Part shown: piece after piece, positions 7,409-16,849 of the stretch
Layout of the letters: each line of letters starts with the position of its first letter
Position numbering within the stretch: the stretch's first letter is position 1
Origin: Natrinema salinisoli
GTDB lineage: Archaea; Halobacteriota; Halobacteria; Halobacteriales; Natrialbaceae
Direction of reading: 5' to 3'
Length of the DNA stretch: 64,000 bases
Assembly (NCBI RefSeq): GCF_020405205.1
Contig: NZ_CP084469.1
Span: forward strand, 2,480,001-2,544,000
Made by a program: the position numbers and the translations under genes
The notes under the pieces: model-generated
Seen by the model: only the letters and a program-made list of their open reading frames with translations
Told to the model about the DNA's origin: nothing
The model's database searches: none

Positions 7409-8869
7409 TTATCGCATTCGCGGGTCGCGACTTCGCAACTCCTCGAGCGAGACGGGATGCACGTACGTCCCGACGCGCTCGCGAGACCACCAGCGGCCGC
7501 TCGCGGCGCGTTGCTCGGGCGTCGTGTACCGGTAGCGGTACCGGATCGCCCGGACGTGCGTCGGCGGCTCGCCGTCGAACGGAGCTGCAGCGAGTAGATC
7601 GAACGTCTCGTCGTCGGCCTCGAGGAGCTTTACCAGCAAGCGGCGGAACCACGGACTCCGACGCGGGCTGGGCGACATGGCGGCGAACCACAGCTGCCAG
7701 TCGAGGCGGAGGTGATAGGGTGCGACCTGCGGCGGCCGGCGCTCGGGATCGGTCGGCTTCCCCTTGAAGCGGTAGGAGTGCCACTCCGTCTCGTGCGAAA
7801 TCTCTTCCTCGGTGGTCCCCTCGACGACGACCTCGTACCGGTCCCGCGTCACCGAGCCGAACGCGCCGTAGGTGTTGACCAGATGCAGCGGATCGAACGC
7901 GGTGTTCATCAGCTGGCGCTCCGAGAGCATGTTCTTCACCGGGCGAACGCTCAGAGCCACGACGAAGATGGCGAGCAGAATCGCCGCAGCCTCGAGATAG
8001 AGCGGCGTCGGCGCAGTCGCGGGCGCTGAAATCGGGAGCACGGACGCGATCACGCCGTCGCTGAACGTCGGAATCGCCAGCACGATCGTCAGCGCGTTCA
8101 GCCACGCGAAGTTGCCGGTGACCAGCAGCCAGCCCTGGAAGCCGATCGTCGCCAGCCCGGCCAGCGCCGACAGGGGTTGTGGCGCGAAGTAGAGGAAAGG
8201 GACCAGTAGTTCGAGGACATGGTTTCCGAACGTCTCCACGCGGTGAAACCGATCCGGCAGGTGGTGGGCGAACCAGCTCACCGGGTTCGGGATCGGCTGG
8301 GTTTCGTAGTGGTAGTCCATGCAGGTCAGGTCGCGCCAGCAGTCGTCCCCCCGGAGCTTGATCAGTCCGGCACCGAACATGTTACGGAAGAGCACCCACT
8401 GCAGCAGCAGGATGACGACGAACGGCGGTTCGACCGATCCCGACCCCAGGAAGATCGCGAGAAAGCCCGTCTCGAGTAACATCGACTCCCAGCCGTAGCC
8501 GTAGAACGTCTGTCCCGCGTTCACGAACGAGAGGTAGAGCGCCCACAGCGACGCCCAGAGGGCCATCGACGCGGGCGTCGCGTATCCGACCGGGAGCCAG
8601 TACGGCGCCCCAACCAGCGCCAACGTCGACAGCGCGACGCCCGTCCAGGCCGTGATCCCGATCGCCCGATCCGTCGGCACGAAATAGAAGAGGCTCGGCC
8701 GCTCCCGGAACGAGACGCCGTCGACGTACCACTCGAGGGGCAGCAACCCGTCTTCGCCGGCCAACGGTCGGAACTGGTTGGCTGCAACGAGAAAGGCGAG
8801 CAGGTACAGCAGTGCGAGCCCCCGCTGGAAGACGACCCGGACGAGCCAGTAGCTCTCCCCCTGCCACAT
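7409..8869 (-). CDS. lipase maturation factor family membrane protein
   Basis: This 486-residue polytopic membrane protein of the LMF family begins MWQGESYWLVRVVFQRGLALLY and carries FNAGQTFYGYGWES-type sequence (about 150-165) and NMFGAGLIKLRGDDCWRDL (about 197-215). These are followed by TQPIPNPVSWFAHHLP and the cytosol-facing YRFKGKPTDPERRPPQVAPYHLRLDWQLWF block. In animals LMF1 helps lipases fold in the ER; in prokaryotes the role is unknown. About nine helices are visible. The start at 8869 was chosen over one 49 codons upstream because the family begins at this helix. With the convergent DCC gene it may form a membrane thiol-redox pair, which is inference. Confidence 0.85.
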   Translation of the reverse strand: MWQGESYWLVRVVFQRGLALLYLLAFLVAANQFRPLAGEDGLLPLEWYVDGVSFRERPSLFYFVPTDRAIGITAWTGVALSTLALVGAPYWLPVGYATPASMALWASLWALYLSFVNAGQTFYGYGWESMLLETGFLAIFLGSGSVEPPFVVILLLQWVLFRNMFGAGLIKLRGDDCWRDLTCMDYHYETQPIPNPVSWFAHHLPDRFHRVETFGNHVLELLVPFLYFAPQPLSALAGLATIGFQGWLLVTGNFAWLNALTIVLAIPTFSDGVIASVLPISAPATAPTPLYLEAAAILLAIFVVALSVRPVKNMLSERQLMNTAFDPLHLVNTYGAFGSVTRDRYEVVVEGTTEEEISHETEWHSYRFKGKPTDPERRPPQVAPYHLRLDWQLWFAAMSPSPRRSPWFRRLLVKLLEADDETFDLLAAAPFDGEPPTHVRAIRYRYRYTTPEQRAASGRWWSRERVGTYVHPVSLEELRSRDPRMR

Positions 8870-9061
8870 ACGCGGCCGTAACTCCCCGAACGGGCAAAGG
8901 AGTGACGCGTCGTTCGCGTCCGGTTTCGATGTGACTACTCGCGAGTGTCTGTGGTTGCACAATAGGAAACTAATTGCGTCATATAGCAAGAACGGGCTCG
9001 AGCAGTGGAGCCGCAAACAGCTACGTCCCGCTCTCTGCGCTCTCTGCTGAGACTCCGTCAG

Positions 9062-10294
9062 TCAACCGTACCGAAACCGCAAGACACTGCCGGCGACAGC
9101 GACCACAAGTCCACCCGACGCGAGAATCCCAAGTCCCGGCGCGTACGAACCCGTGAGATCGTATAACGTCCCGACGAGCACCGGACCGAGGAACCCCCCG
9201 ATCTCCCCGACCGCGAAGATAAAGCCCACGGCGGTGCCGGTCAGTCGCGCGCCGATCCCCTCGAGTTCCGGCGGGATCGCTCGAATGAGCGGCGAGAGGC
9301 CGCCGAAGCCGAACCCGGTGACGACGACGCTTCCCAGCAACAGGAGGCCGAGATGGGTCGCGATCACGCCCGAAATACCGAGGCCCGCGATCAGCCCGCA
9401 GACCGTCAGCGCAGTCCGGCGCGCACCGAACCGGTCGGCGGCCGCGGGGACCGTCAACACGCCGACGACGTTGGCGGCGACGAGCAGGCTCGTCGTCCGT
9501 CCCGCCCGATCCGGCGAGTAGCCCCGGGCTTCGAGCAGCGTCGGGAGCCACCCCTGCATGCCGTGGGCGATCAGCAGGTACATCGTGCCGACGACGACCA
9601 CGAGCTGCAGTTCGCGGTGGGTCAACACGAGCGTGAGATCCCGGCGGATCGCCGCGAGCGAGAGCGACGAGTCCGCCGCGTCGGCGTCGTTGGCCGCGCG
9701 GTTGCGGGCGTCGATTCCCAACCGCCACGCGACGACGAACCACAGCAGGCCGTAGCCGATCGCGACGATCCCGCTCCAGAAGAAGAGCCCCCGCCAGCCG
9801 CCGAGGAATGGTCCCAGTATCGGCCGGCCGACGGCGAAGACGCTCGCCGTGCCGGCCGAGGCTCCGACGAGGTAGATCGAGGACGGAAAGCCGGTCTCCT
9901 CCGGCGGGAACAGCACCGAGACGAGTTTCGGTAATCCGAACGTGATCGCCGTCGCGCCGACGCCGATCAGCAGTGTGGTTGCGAGCAACTCCGGAAAGCC
10001 GACCGCGAAGCTGCGACCGACCTGCGCGATGCCGTATATTAACACGCCAGCCGCGAGGCTCCGACCCGGTCCGACACGGTCGACGACTACTCCGGTAAAC
10101 AGCGCGATTGGAATGTAGGTCAGCGGGACCGCGCCCGCGACGACGCCAGCCTGCGTCCCCGACAGGCCGAGTTCGTCGATGATCGTCGAGAGATACGCCG
10201 GCAGCGAGAACCAGATGAACATCAGGCACGTGTAGCCGACCGTTCCCACCACGACGGCGCTGTATGCGCGGCGACGACTCATCGAATCAGTCAT
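9062..10294 (-). CDS. major facilitator superfamily transporter
   Basis: This 410-residue carrier has twelve predicted helices in two halves. The MFS loop 2-3 motif appears as GVVVDRVGPGRSLAAG (about residues 60-75) and is repeated in degenerate form in the second half (AADRFGARRTALTVCG). The loop between helices 6 and 7 is short and acidic (NDADAADSS). It resembles nitrate/cyanate-type and anion-type carriers, but nothing fixes the substrate. The ATG at 10294 follows from the hydrophobic start. It is divergent from the PPOX-family gene, with about 107 bp between starts to hold both promoters. Confidence 0.85.
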   Translation of the reverse strand: MTDSMSRRRAYSAVVVGTVGYTCLMFIWFSLPAYLSTIIDELGLSGTQAGVVAGAVPLTYIPIALFTGVVVDRVGPGRSLAAGVLIYGIAQVGRSFAVGFPELLATTLLIGVGATAITFGLPKLVSVLFPPEETGFPSSIYLVGASAGTASVFAVGRPILGPFLGGWRGLFFWSGIVAIGYGLLWFVVAWRLGIDARNRAANDADAADSSLSLAAIRRDLTLVLTHRELQLVVVVGTMYLLIAHGMQGWLPTLLEARGYSPDRAGRTTSLLVAANVVGVLTVPAAADRFGARRTALTVCGLIAGLGISGVIATHLGLLLLGSVVVTGFGFGGLSPLIRAIPPELEGIGARLTGTAVGFIFAVGEIGGFLGPVLVGTLYDLTGSYAPGLGILASGGLVVAVAGSVLRFRYG

Positions 10295-10401
10295 CCGAAC
10301 GTGGATGGGTGACGCTGGCCCGAGTAGTTTATCGTACCGGTACGACTCCCCGGAGCGGCGGTAGGAGTACCCCTTTCCGTTCCCTCGTCGTGTGTGAAAC
10401 C

Positions 10402-10935
10402 GTGACGCCCGAAGAGCACGCCTTCCTCGAGCGAGCCCGCGTCGGTTCCCTGGCCACCGTCGACGACGCGGGCCGACCGCACGCGGTCCCGATCTGTTTC
10501 GCGCTGCTCGAGCGGAGCACTCCATCAGAGTCGGCGGACGCGAACGGGCCGGTCCACGAGAACAGCGGCGACGGCAGCCAGACCCGACTCGTCTCGGCGA
10601 TCGACGAGAAACCGAAGTCGACTCGAGAGCTCCAGCGCGTGCGGAACATTCGGTCGAATCCGACGGTAACGCTGCTCGTCGATCGCTACCGCGAGGAGTG
10701 GTCGCGCCTCGCGTGGGTACAGGTCCGCGGTCGCGCCCGAATCCTCGAGCCTGATATCGCTGCCGACCATCCCGACGCATCGATACGCAGCGACGGCGTG
10801 ACCGCGCTCGAGTCGAAATACGATCAGTACGCGGAGCACGATCTCGAGTCGCGTCCGCTCCTCTCGATCCGCGTCGGCCGAACCGTCTCCTGGGGGGCGC
10901 TCGAGGACGAGGCCGCGACCGCAAACGAAGAGTGA
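10402..10935 (+). CDS. PPOX-class flavin/F420-dependent enzyme (Rv0121-like)
   Basis: This split-barrel protein of about 177 residues belongs to the pyridoxamine 5'-phosphate oxidase-like group. It starts TPEEHAFLERARVGSLATVD and continues GRPHAVPICFAL, then AIDEKPKSTRELQRVRNIRSNPTVTLLVDRY, which is characteristic of the probable F420-dependent subfamily. The usual substrate is unknown. An unusual insertion of about 25 residues (STPSESADANGPVHENSGDG) lies between strands 2 and 3. No ATG fits the family start, so I chose GTG at 10402; GTG at 10390 is also possible. The gene is convergent with the P-type ATPase gene (10 bp between stops). Confidence 0.75.
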   Translation: MTPEEHAFLERARVGSLATVDDAGRPHAVPICFALLERSTPSESADANGPVHENSGDGSQTRLVSAIDEKPKSTRELQRVRNIRSNPTVTLLVDRYREEWSRLAWVQVRGRARILEPDIAADHPDASIRSDGVTALESKYDQYAEHDLESRPLLSIRVGRTVSWGALEDEAATANEE

Positions 10936-10945
10936 GAACGACCGC

Positions 10946-13468
10946 TCAGTCGGCCACGAGCGACCGTTCCGCGTTTCCGACGATGAGGAGCGCCCCCGCC
11001 ACGACCGCGACGGTCGTTACGAGCGGGTTCACGATACCGAGGGCGGCGGCCGGGATGGCGATCGCGTTGTAGACGAACGCGAGTCCGATGTTCTGCCTGA
11101 TCCGACCCCGTGCAGCCCTGGCCAGCGCGAACGCCTCCTCGACCGCGGCGAGGTCGTCGTCGACGATCGCGATGTCGGCCGCGTCGGCGGCCAGCGCGGT
11201 ACCGCTGCCGAGCGAGATGCCCAGATCGGCCGCGGCGAGCGCGGGCGCGTCGTTCGTCCCGTCCCCGACCATCGCCACGCGACCGTCGGTCTTCATCCGT
11301 TCCACCGCCGCCGTCTTCCCGTCCGGCGAGACGCCGGCGAAGACGTGATCGACGCCCGGATGCCGATCGAAGGCGTCGGCCGCCGTTCCGTCGTCGCCCG
11401 TCAGCACGACGACGTCGATCCCGTCCTCGGACAGCGCGGTGACCGTCTCGTCCCACTCCGCTCGCGGTTCGTCCCCGACGATCACGACCCCCTCCGCGGA
11501 CCCGTCTCGGCCGACGACGACCGGGAGCTGACCGGCATCCCGCGTCCGGTCGATCCGTGACTCGAGCCCGTCCTCGAGCGCCCAGTCCCGTTCCCGGAAG
11601 AGGTCGGGGTGACCGACCAGTATCGATCGACCGTCGACGGTGCCCTCGACGCCGGTCGCATGGGTCTGGAAGTCTCGAACCGTCAGTCCATCGGCCCCGG
11701 CCGAGCCGCCGTCGGCCCGAGTCGTCCGACCGTCCTCGTCCGTGCTCCCGTCGAAGGCCGCCGTGATCGCCGCCGCCGCGGGGTGGGCGGCCCGCCGCTC
11801 GAGGGCGGCCGCCGCCGCCAGGAGGTCGTCGGGCGCGTCGGCCTCGCGGACGGTCATCTCGCCGGTCGTGAGCGTCCCGGTCTTGTCGAAGACGACGACG
11901 TCGACCGCGCGGAGCCGCTCGAAGACCGTCTCGTCGAAGACGACGATCCCGCGCTCGAGGGCTTCCTGCAGGCTCGCGGCGACGGAGTACGGCGTCGCGA
12001 AGCCGAGCGCCCACGGGCTCGCGACCATGATCGTCATGAGGACGGCCAGGACGGTCGTCGTCGCGCTCGCGCCGGTCAGCAGGAAACCCACGCCGACGAC
12101 GGCGGCAGCGGCGAGGACGAGCGGCAGGAGGGTCGCGGCGAACTCGTCGGCGCGCCGCCTGACGCCGTGGTCGGCACTCTGGACGTTCCAGACGACCCGC
12201 GTGAGTCGTTCGATGCTGCTCGTCGTCCGCTCGCCGACGTCGACGACCGCCGCGTCGGTCGTCACGATCGAACCGCCGACCAGGTCGTCGCCCTCGCGTT
12301 TCGTCACCGGGAGGGACTCTCCCGTTACCACGGCCTCGTCGACGGTGCACTCGCCCTCCGCCAGCCGGCCGTCGACGGGGATCCGCTCCCCCTCGCGGAC
12401 GAGGAGCTGATCGTCCGACACCAGATCGCTCACGGGAATCTCCGTCGTCGATCCGTCGGCGGTGTACAGTCGAGCCGTATCGACCTGCGAGACGGTGAGG
12501 TCTGTCAACCGGTCCGTCGCCCGGCGTTTGACCGTCGCTTCGTAGTAGATCGCCCCCATCACGAGCGAGGCCACGACGATCGTCAGATCGAAGTAGAGAT
12601 CGTTGCGCCCGAGTCCCGAGACGAAGACGCTGTAGACGTACGCGCTGACGATGGTTAGCGCCGCGAGCAGGTCCGTCGTGGGTCGTCGCAGCTTCAGACT
12701 GACGTACGCGCCGCGGAGGAGCGGACCGCCGGTCAGATAGAGGATCGCCCCCGTCCCGACGAGAAAGAGCGGCAGGTACAGCGGCCCGCTGAAGCCGGTA
12801 AAGGCACCTTCGAAGTGCGAAATCGCGCCCCAGTCGGTAAACGAGGTCAGGAACATCGGGTAGAGGACGGCCACGAACGGCAACAGGAGGAAGGTCCCGA
12901 AGACGACGCCCACGACGTAGCGCATCTCGAGCATGTCCTCCGAACGCCGTTTCCGGAGCCCGGTCATCTCCCGCGAGCGCCGGGTGCCGCCCGTCTCCTC
13001 GTCGGCGGTCGCGTCCGCTCGCAAATACGCCGTGTAGCCGACTGTACTCAGTGCATCCTCGAGTTCGGCCGTCGAAAGCCGGTCGGGATCGTGATCGACG
13101 CGGATCGTCTCCGTGACGTAACTCGCCTCGGCGTTGGTCACGCCGTCGCGTTTTTCGGCGACGGACTCGAGGAACGACTCGTCGATCGCCGACTGCATGC
13201 CGTCGATCCGGAAGAACGTCCTGACGAGGCCTGAATCGTCCCCGTCCGCGGTCGCGGTCGGCCGCGGTTCCTCGGTGTGTGACCCGGTATCGCCGAGCGG
13301 CGAATCGGTCTCGGACTCGCCGCCGCTCGTCCCGAACGCCGCAGCGACGTCGCGACAGCCGGGCGAACAGAACCCGTCCGAGGCCGAGTCGCCGGTGGTC
13401 CTCGAGAGCAGCGTTCCGCACAACCGACAGCGATCCCGCCTGTCGTGTCCGGACCGTTGATCGCTCAC
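10946..13468 (-). CDS. P1B-type ATPase homologue lacking the usual metal-binding residues
   Basis: This 840-residue P-type ATPase has heavy-metal-pump architecture. It shows an N-terminal zinc-finger-like domain (C14, C17, C34, C38), an HMA-like domain (about 82-150), eight helices, TGES at 382-385, DKTGT at 528-532, His-Pro at 562-563 and GDGTNDAP at 735-742, so ATP-driven phosphorylation should work. The metal route is altered: the HMA motif is GMQSAID instead of GMxCxxC, the membrane CPC is SPW (484-486), and the usual Met/Ser-Ser in the last helix is absent, although Tyr-Asn (800-801) remains. The transported ion is therefore unknown. Translation starts at GTG (13468). There is no metal chaperone or regulator gene nearby. 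Confidence 0.9.
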   Translation of the reverse strand: MSDQRSGHDRRDRCRLCGTLLSRTTGDSASDGFCSPGCRDVAAAFGTSGGESETDSPLGDTGSHTEEPRPTATADGDDSGLVRTFFRIDGMQSAIDESFLESVAEKRDGVTNAEASYVTETIRVDHDPDRLSTAELEDALSTVGYTAYLRADATADEETGGTRRSREMTGLRKRRSEDMLEMRYVVGVVFGTFLLLPFVAVLYPMFLTSFTDWGAISHFEGAFTGFSGPLYLPLFLVGTGAILYLTGGPLLRGAYVSLKLRRPTTDLLAALTIVSAYVYSVFVSGLGRNDLYFDLTIVVASLVMGAIYYEATVKRRATDRLTDLTVSQVDTARLYTADGSTTEIPVSDLVSDDQLLVREGERIPVDGRLAEGECTVDEAVVTGESLPVTKREGDDLVGGSIVTTDAAVVDVGERTTSSIERLTRVVWNVQSADHGVRRRADEFAATLLPLVLAAAAVVGVGFLLTGASATTTVLAVLMTIMVASPWALGFATPYSVAASLQEALERGIVVFDETVFERLRAVDVVVFDKTGTLTTGEMTVREADAPDDLLAAAAALERRAAHPAAAAITAAFDGSTDEDGRTTRADGGSAGADGLTVRDFQTHATGVEGTVDGRSILVGHPDLFRERDWALEDGLESRIDRTRDAGQLPVVVGRDGSAEGVVIVGDEPRAEWDETVTALSEDGIDVVVLTGDDGTAADAFDRHPGVDHVFAGVSPDGKTAAVERMKTDGRVAMVGDGTNDAPALAAADLGISLGSGTALAADAADIAIVDDDLAAVEEAFALARAARGRIRQNIGLAFVYNAIAIPAAALGIVNPLVTTVAVVAGALLIVGNAERSLVAD

Positions 13469-13525
13469 GTGTCGTTCTGTGCGCTCGACCGCAATAACAG
13501 TGGCCGATGGCGATCCGGCTACGGG

Positions 13526-14659
13526 TCAGGTCGTGTCCAGATCGAGCCGTGAGAGGGACCACGACGAGATCGAACTCGACTCGAGGGCGAGTCCGTCTTC
13601 GAGATCGCGCGCGAGGAGTGTCCGAGCGGTCGGCTGGAGCAGCGCGGAGAGCGGGAACCGCGTGTCCGGGTAGAAGCGAAACCGCAGCGGTGCCGGCACC
13701 GTCTCCCCGAACGCCTCGACGTACCGTCGGTCCGCGTGATCGTCGAGCGCCGAGGCGAGCAGGCGGTCGAGCGCCTCCGCTTCGGTCGCGATCGCTCGAG
13801 GGAGCGCGTCGACGATCCGGGCGTGGTCGTCGACGGTCGAGACGACGAGCGCGGCGATCGGCTCGCCGTTCCGTCGGGCCACGTACGCCGCGTAGGTGTG
13901 AGCGGGGTTGTCGAACCGCCGGCGGAAGAACGCCGCGGTCCGGTGGGCGTGAATCGCGTCGGGGATGGAACGGCGATAGACCGCCGCGAGAACGTCGGCG
14001 GGAGGCGGTCGATAGCGTTCGACGTCGATATCGGCGTCGGAACCGACGAGAAGTCGGTCGGCGACCCGGTTGGAGGTCGAGACCGTGTTCCGGAGCGTCT
14101 CCCTGACCGCGGTGACCGGTCCGTCTCCTGCCGGGTGCGCGTCGGATTCGCCGCCCGCCGTCGGTCCGGCGTCGACACCCTTCTCGAGAGCCGTGAGCGG
14201 GTTCTGCGGGCGGTAGTAGGCGGGCACCGTACCGATCTCGCGCCAGCCGTGCGCGAGGTTGCCCGGTTTCGAGTTCTCGTTCGGGAAGTTAAAGAAAAAC
14301 GACGGGCCGTCGTCCGCGTACCGTTCGAGGGCCCGCTCGTTCAGTCGACCGAACAGCCCGCGCCTGCGGTGGTCCGGGTGGACCATCGTGTCGCAGGGCT
14401 GGAACGCAGTCCGGAGGAGACCGCCGACGCGCATCTCCTGGGCGAAGAACGACCGGAAGCCGACCGGCTCGCCGTCGGCGGTCGCCACGAGGATCGGAAC
14501 GTGATCGACGTACGGGTTCTCGGTGAACTTCCATCGGAACCACTCCGGCCCCCTGTCGTGTCCGAACACACTCTCGTACATCGAGAGGAACGGTCCCCGG
14601 TCGGCCGGCTCGAACGACCGGACGGTGTATCGCGTCGCCGTTCGCGTGGGCACATTCAT
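13526..14659 (-). CDS. GNAT family N-acetyltransferase
   Basis: This 377-residue protein has an N-terminal GNAT domain: VRSFEPADRGPFLSMYESVF (13-32), then the acetyl-CoA-binding turn HPDHRRRGLFGRL at about 94-106 and FFFNFPNENSKPG. A second region (about 200-377) has a similar alpha/beta pattern (FFRRRFDNPAHTYAAYVARRNGEPIAALVVS), so it probably has two GNAT-like halves. Such proteins often modify polysaccharide or amino sugar substrates, but the substrate is not evident. The ATG at 14659 gives the natural start MNVPTRTATRYTVR. It lies downstream of a beta-propeller gene on the same strand, separated by 313 bp. Confidence 0.85.
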   Translation of the reverse strand: MNVPTRTATRYTVRSFEPADRGPFLSMYESVFGHDRGPEWFRWKFTENPYVDHVPILVATADGEPVGFRSFFAQEMRVGGLLRTAFQPCDTMVHPDHRRRGLFGRLNERALERYADDGPSFFFNFPNENSKPGNLAHGWREIGTVPAYYRPQNPLTALEKGVDAGPTAGGESDAHPAGDGPVTAVRETLRNTVSTSNRVADRLLVGSDADIDVERYRPPPADVLAAVYRRSIPDAIHAHRTAAFFRRRFDNPAHTYAAYVARRNGEPIAALVVSTVDDHARIVDALPRAIATEAEALDRLLASALDDHADRRYVEAFGETVPAPLRFRFYPDTRFPLSALLQPTARTLLARDLEDGLALESSSISSWSLSRLDLDTT

Positions 14660-14972
14660 GGTGGAAGATCGGCTCACGCCCGATTTCGAGCGAACGGGAT
14701 CGGTCCCGCTGTGCGGTCGTGACGGGAGGACATCCGCCTCGGAGGGGCAAGTCGATTGGCCCTGAATACGCCGATCCGACAGGTCCGCGAAGGCCTCGGT
14801 GAATCAGACCGTCAACCGATCGAACTCGGGCCGCTCGCGCGGAATCTCGACGAACGGCGTCATGTCGAATACCGCGAGAATCAGCCGTCTCGAGGGCGGT
14901 CACGGGTTGCACATCTCCGTCTTCGTCTCTATCTCTGCCTCCGTCTTCGTCTCCCGTCGCTTCCCATCGATC
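14660..14972. other. 313-bp intergenic stretch, no gene seen
   Basis: This lies between two minus-strand genes and must hold the terminator of the upstream gene and the promoter of the GNAT gene. A pyrimidine-rich tract (tct/cct repeats, about 14918-14962) is the only unusual feature. I found no supported reading frame or RNA gene. Confidence 0.5.
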
Positions 14973-16295
14973 TCACCGCCGTTCGACGACGGTCCCCTCC
15001 TCGCCGACCGCGACCGCTCGATCACCGTCCGTATCGACCGAAACGGCGATGAGCGATTCCGGCGCGCGCGTCTCGACGTCGTCCCAGTCGCCCGCGGCGG
15101 TTCGCTCGTAGATCACGCCGTCCGCGTCGCAGGCGATGGTCTCACCCTCCCGTCGAGCGAGGCCGCAGATCGCCTCCTCGCCGACCCGTTCGGGCGTCCA
15201 CGTCGACTCCCCGTAGCGATGCACGACGCCGTCGTCCGCGCTCACTAAACAATCGCCCAGTCCCAGCGTCGCGACGGTCTCGAGCGTCCCGCCGGCTCCG
15301 TCGAGGCCGACGCGGTCGAACGAGGCCCCGCCGTCGGTCGTCTCGAAGACGCCGTCGTTCGTGTCACAGCAGTAGCCGACCGATGCGTCGGCGAGGGCGA
15401 CGCCGCTCAGACTCGAGCCGCCCCCCGGCTGGACCGGGTCGTCCCACGAGACCGCGCCGTCACGATAGCGCCCCCGGAGGACTGCGCCGGAGCCGTTAAT
15501 CAACAGGATCGTCTCGTCGTCGCTCGCCCCGCCGACGGCGACGCCCAGCCAGTTGTCGGTGATGTCCGCGGGGGCGGTGTAGTCCGTGTGGAGTCCCGTT
15601 TCGGCCTCGAGCCGACCCACCGCGCCGCTGTCGCCCGCGATCCAGATCGCCTCGCCCTCGGCGGTCGCGTCGACCCCGTGGAGCTCCTCGCCCTCGGCGG
15701 CCGGCCCGTCCTCGAGGGTAACAGTCCACGCCTCGGCTCCACCGCCACCGTTCACGGCCTCGCCAGTGAGAACCAGTCCGTCCTCACCCACCGCGTGGAC
15801 CGCTCCGGCTTCGGTCACGCAGACGTCCCGGAGCGTCGCTTCGGTCGGGACGTCGACGGACTCCCAGCCGAGGGCTCGATCTGCCTCGCGTTCTTGCTCG
15901 ACCGGCCCTGCATCGTCGGGGTCGGACTCGAGGTCGAGACTCCCGCCGTGTGGTACCGTATCCCCGCTGTCCGGAGCGTCGGTTTCGGAGGATCTCTCGG
16001 AGTCACCGCCCTCGAGCGACCCGGATTTCGTCGCCGATGATCGATCGTTCGTCGCCGCGTCGCGGTCGGTCGTCGACTCGCCGTCGGTTCGATCCGGCGG
16101 GGTTCCCCGCAGGTACAGCACGATCGGCGGCACGACGTACGAGGCGAGCGCGAGGACGATGAACCAGCGATGAAAGATCGTCAGCGTCCCGAAGGCGGTC
16201 AGCCCGGCCGCCGCGACCGCGTGAATCCACGTCTGCGTATAGCGCCGAAAGAACGAGAGGAAGTCGTCGCCGGAACGCGCGTCCTGAGTAGCCAT
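14973..16295 (-). CDS. membrane-anchored beta-propeller protein
   Basis: This 440-residue protein starts with two hydrophobic helices near the N-terminus (about 26-65: WIHAVAAAGLTAFGTLTIF and WFIVLALASYVVPPIVLYL). An acidic, Ser/Asp-rich linker follows (about 66-145), then a C-terminal region (about 150-440) with repeated strand motifs such as GEDGLVLTGEAV, DDGVVHRYGESTW and GEEGTVVERR, each ending in a G-x-V turn. This pattern is typical of YCF48/BNR-like beta-propellers. The propeller may sit inside or outside the membrane; two helices would place both ends on the same side. No catalytic residues are evident. Function is unknown; protein interaction is the usual role of such propellers. Confidence 0.65.
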   Translation of the reverse strand: MATQDARSGDDFLSFFRRYTQTWIHAVAAAGLTAFGTLTIFHRWFIVLALASYVVPPIVLYLRGTPPDRTDGESTTDRDAATNDRSSATKSGSLEGGDSERSSETDAPDSGDTVPHGGSLDLESDPDDAGPVEQEREADRALGWESVDVPTEATLRDVCVTEAGAVHAVGEDGLVLTGEAVNGGGGAEAWTVTLEDGPAAEGEELHGVDATAEGEAIWIAGDSGAVGRLEAETGLHTDYTAPADITDNWLGVAVGGASDDETILLINGSGAVLRGRYRDGAVSWDDPVQPGGGSSLSGVALADASVGYCCDTNDGVFETTDGGASFDRVGLDGAGGTLETVATLGLGDCLVSADDGVVHRYGESTWTPERVGEEAICGLARREGETIACDADGVIYERTAAGDWDDVETRAPESLIAVSVDTDGDRAVAVGEEGTVVERR

Positions 16296-16383
16296 TAGTC
16301 GAACCCCGAGCCTGCTCGACTCATCCTATCGGACTGGCGAGCAAAAACGTGCTGCAGGCACGGCCCCGACGGCGGCATCCCGA

Positions 16384-16719
16384 CTACTGCCCTCGAGGGA
16401 CGGTCTCGAGCGAGACGCTGAGCACGCCGTTGTTGTAGACCGCCTCGCAGTCGTCACCGACGACGAGACCGGTGGGAAGCGGTGTGAGGGTCCGCTCGGC
16501 GGTCCCGTCGTCGCGATCGACCGCGATCCGGAGGCGGCGCGAGCCGACTTCGACCCTCACGTCCTCGAGGGGAGCAGGGTCGACGTCGACGGCGACGCGC
16601 AGTCTGTCGGCCGGCCCGTCGTACTCGATCTGGAGCGGAAACGGAAACGACGCCACGTCGGAGGAGTCACTCGAGGACACGGGAGTGCGTTCCGACCGTC
16701 GTCGGAAACCTCCCCGCAT
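16384..16719 (-). CDS. small Hsp20-like domain protein
   Basis: This 111-residue protein has, after a basic N-terminus, a compact all-beta region (LQIEYDGPADRLRVAVDV, RRLRIAVDRDDGTAERTL) ending GVLSVSLET, the last strand typical of alpha-crystallin/Hsp20-like domains. It lacks the conserved A-x-x-x-n-G-v-L core of true small heat-shock proteins, although NNGVLSVSL is close. A chaperone-like or structural role is possible. It is alone on its strand, divergent from the membrane protein gene at 16850, with an AT-rich promoter region between them. Confidence 0.6.
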   Translation of the reverse strand: MRGGFRRRSERTPVSSSDSSDVASFPFPLQIEYDGPADRLRVAVDVDPAPLEDVRVEVGSRRLRIAVDRDDGTAERTLTPLPTGLVVGDDCEAVYNNGVLSVSLETVPRGQ

Positions 16720-16849
16720 GGATACGTGTACGTTTGATATACTCGACTATGTCGTCGGATAGTACGATCGATTAGACGGCCCGGAACGATCCACGGAACA
16801 AATACATCGAAACAACAGTAATATATGATGTTAGTTTTGATTCAACCAT

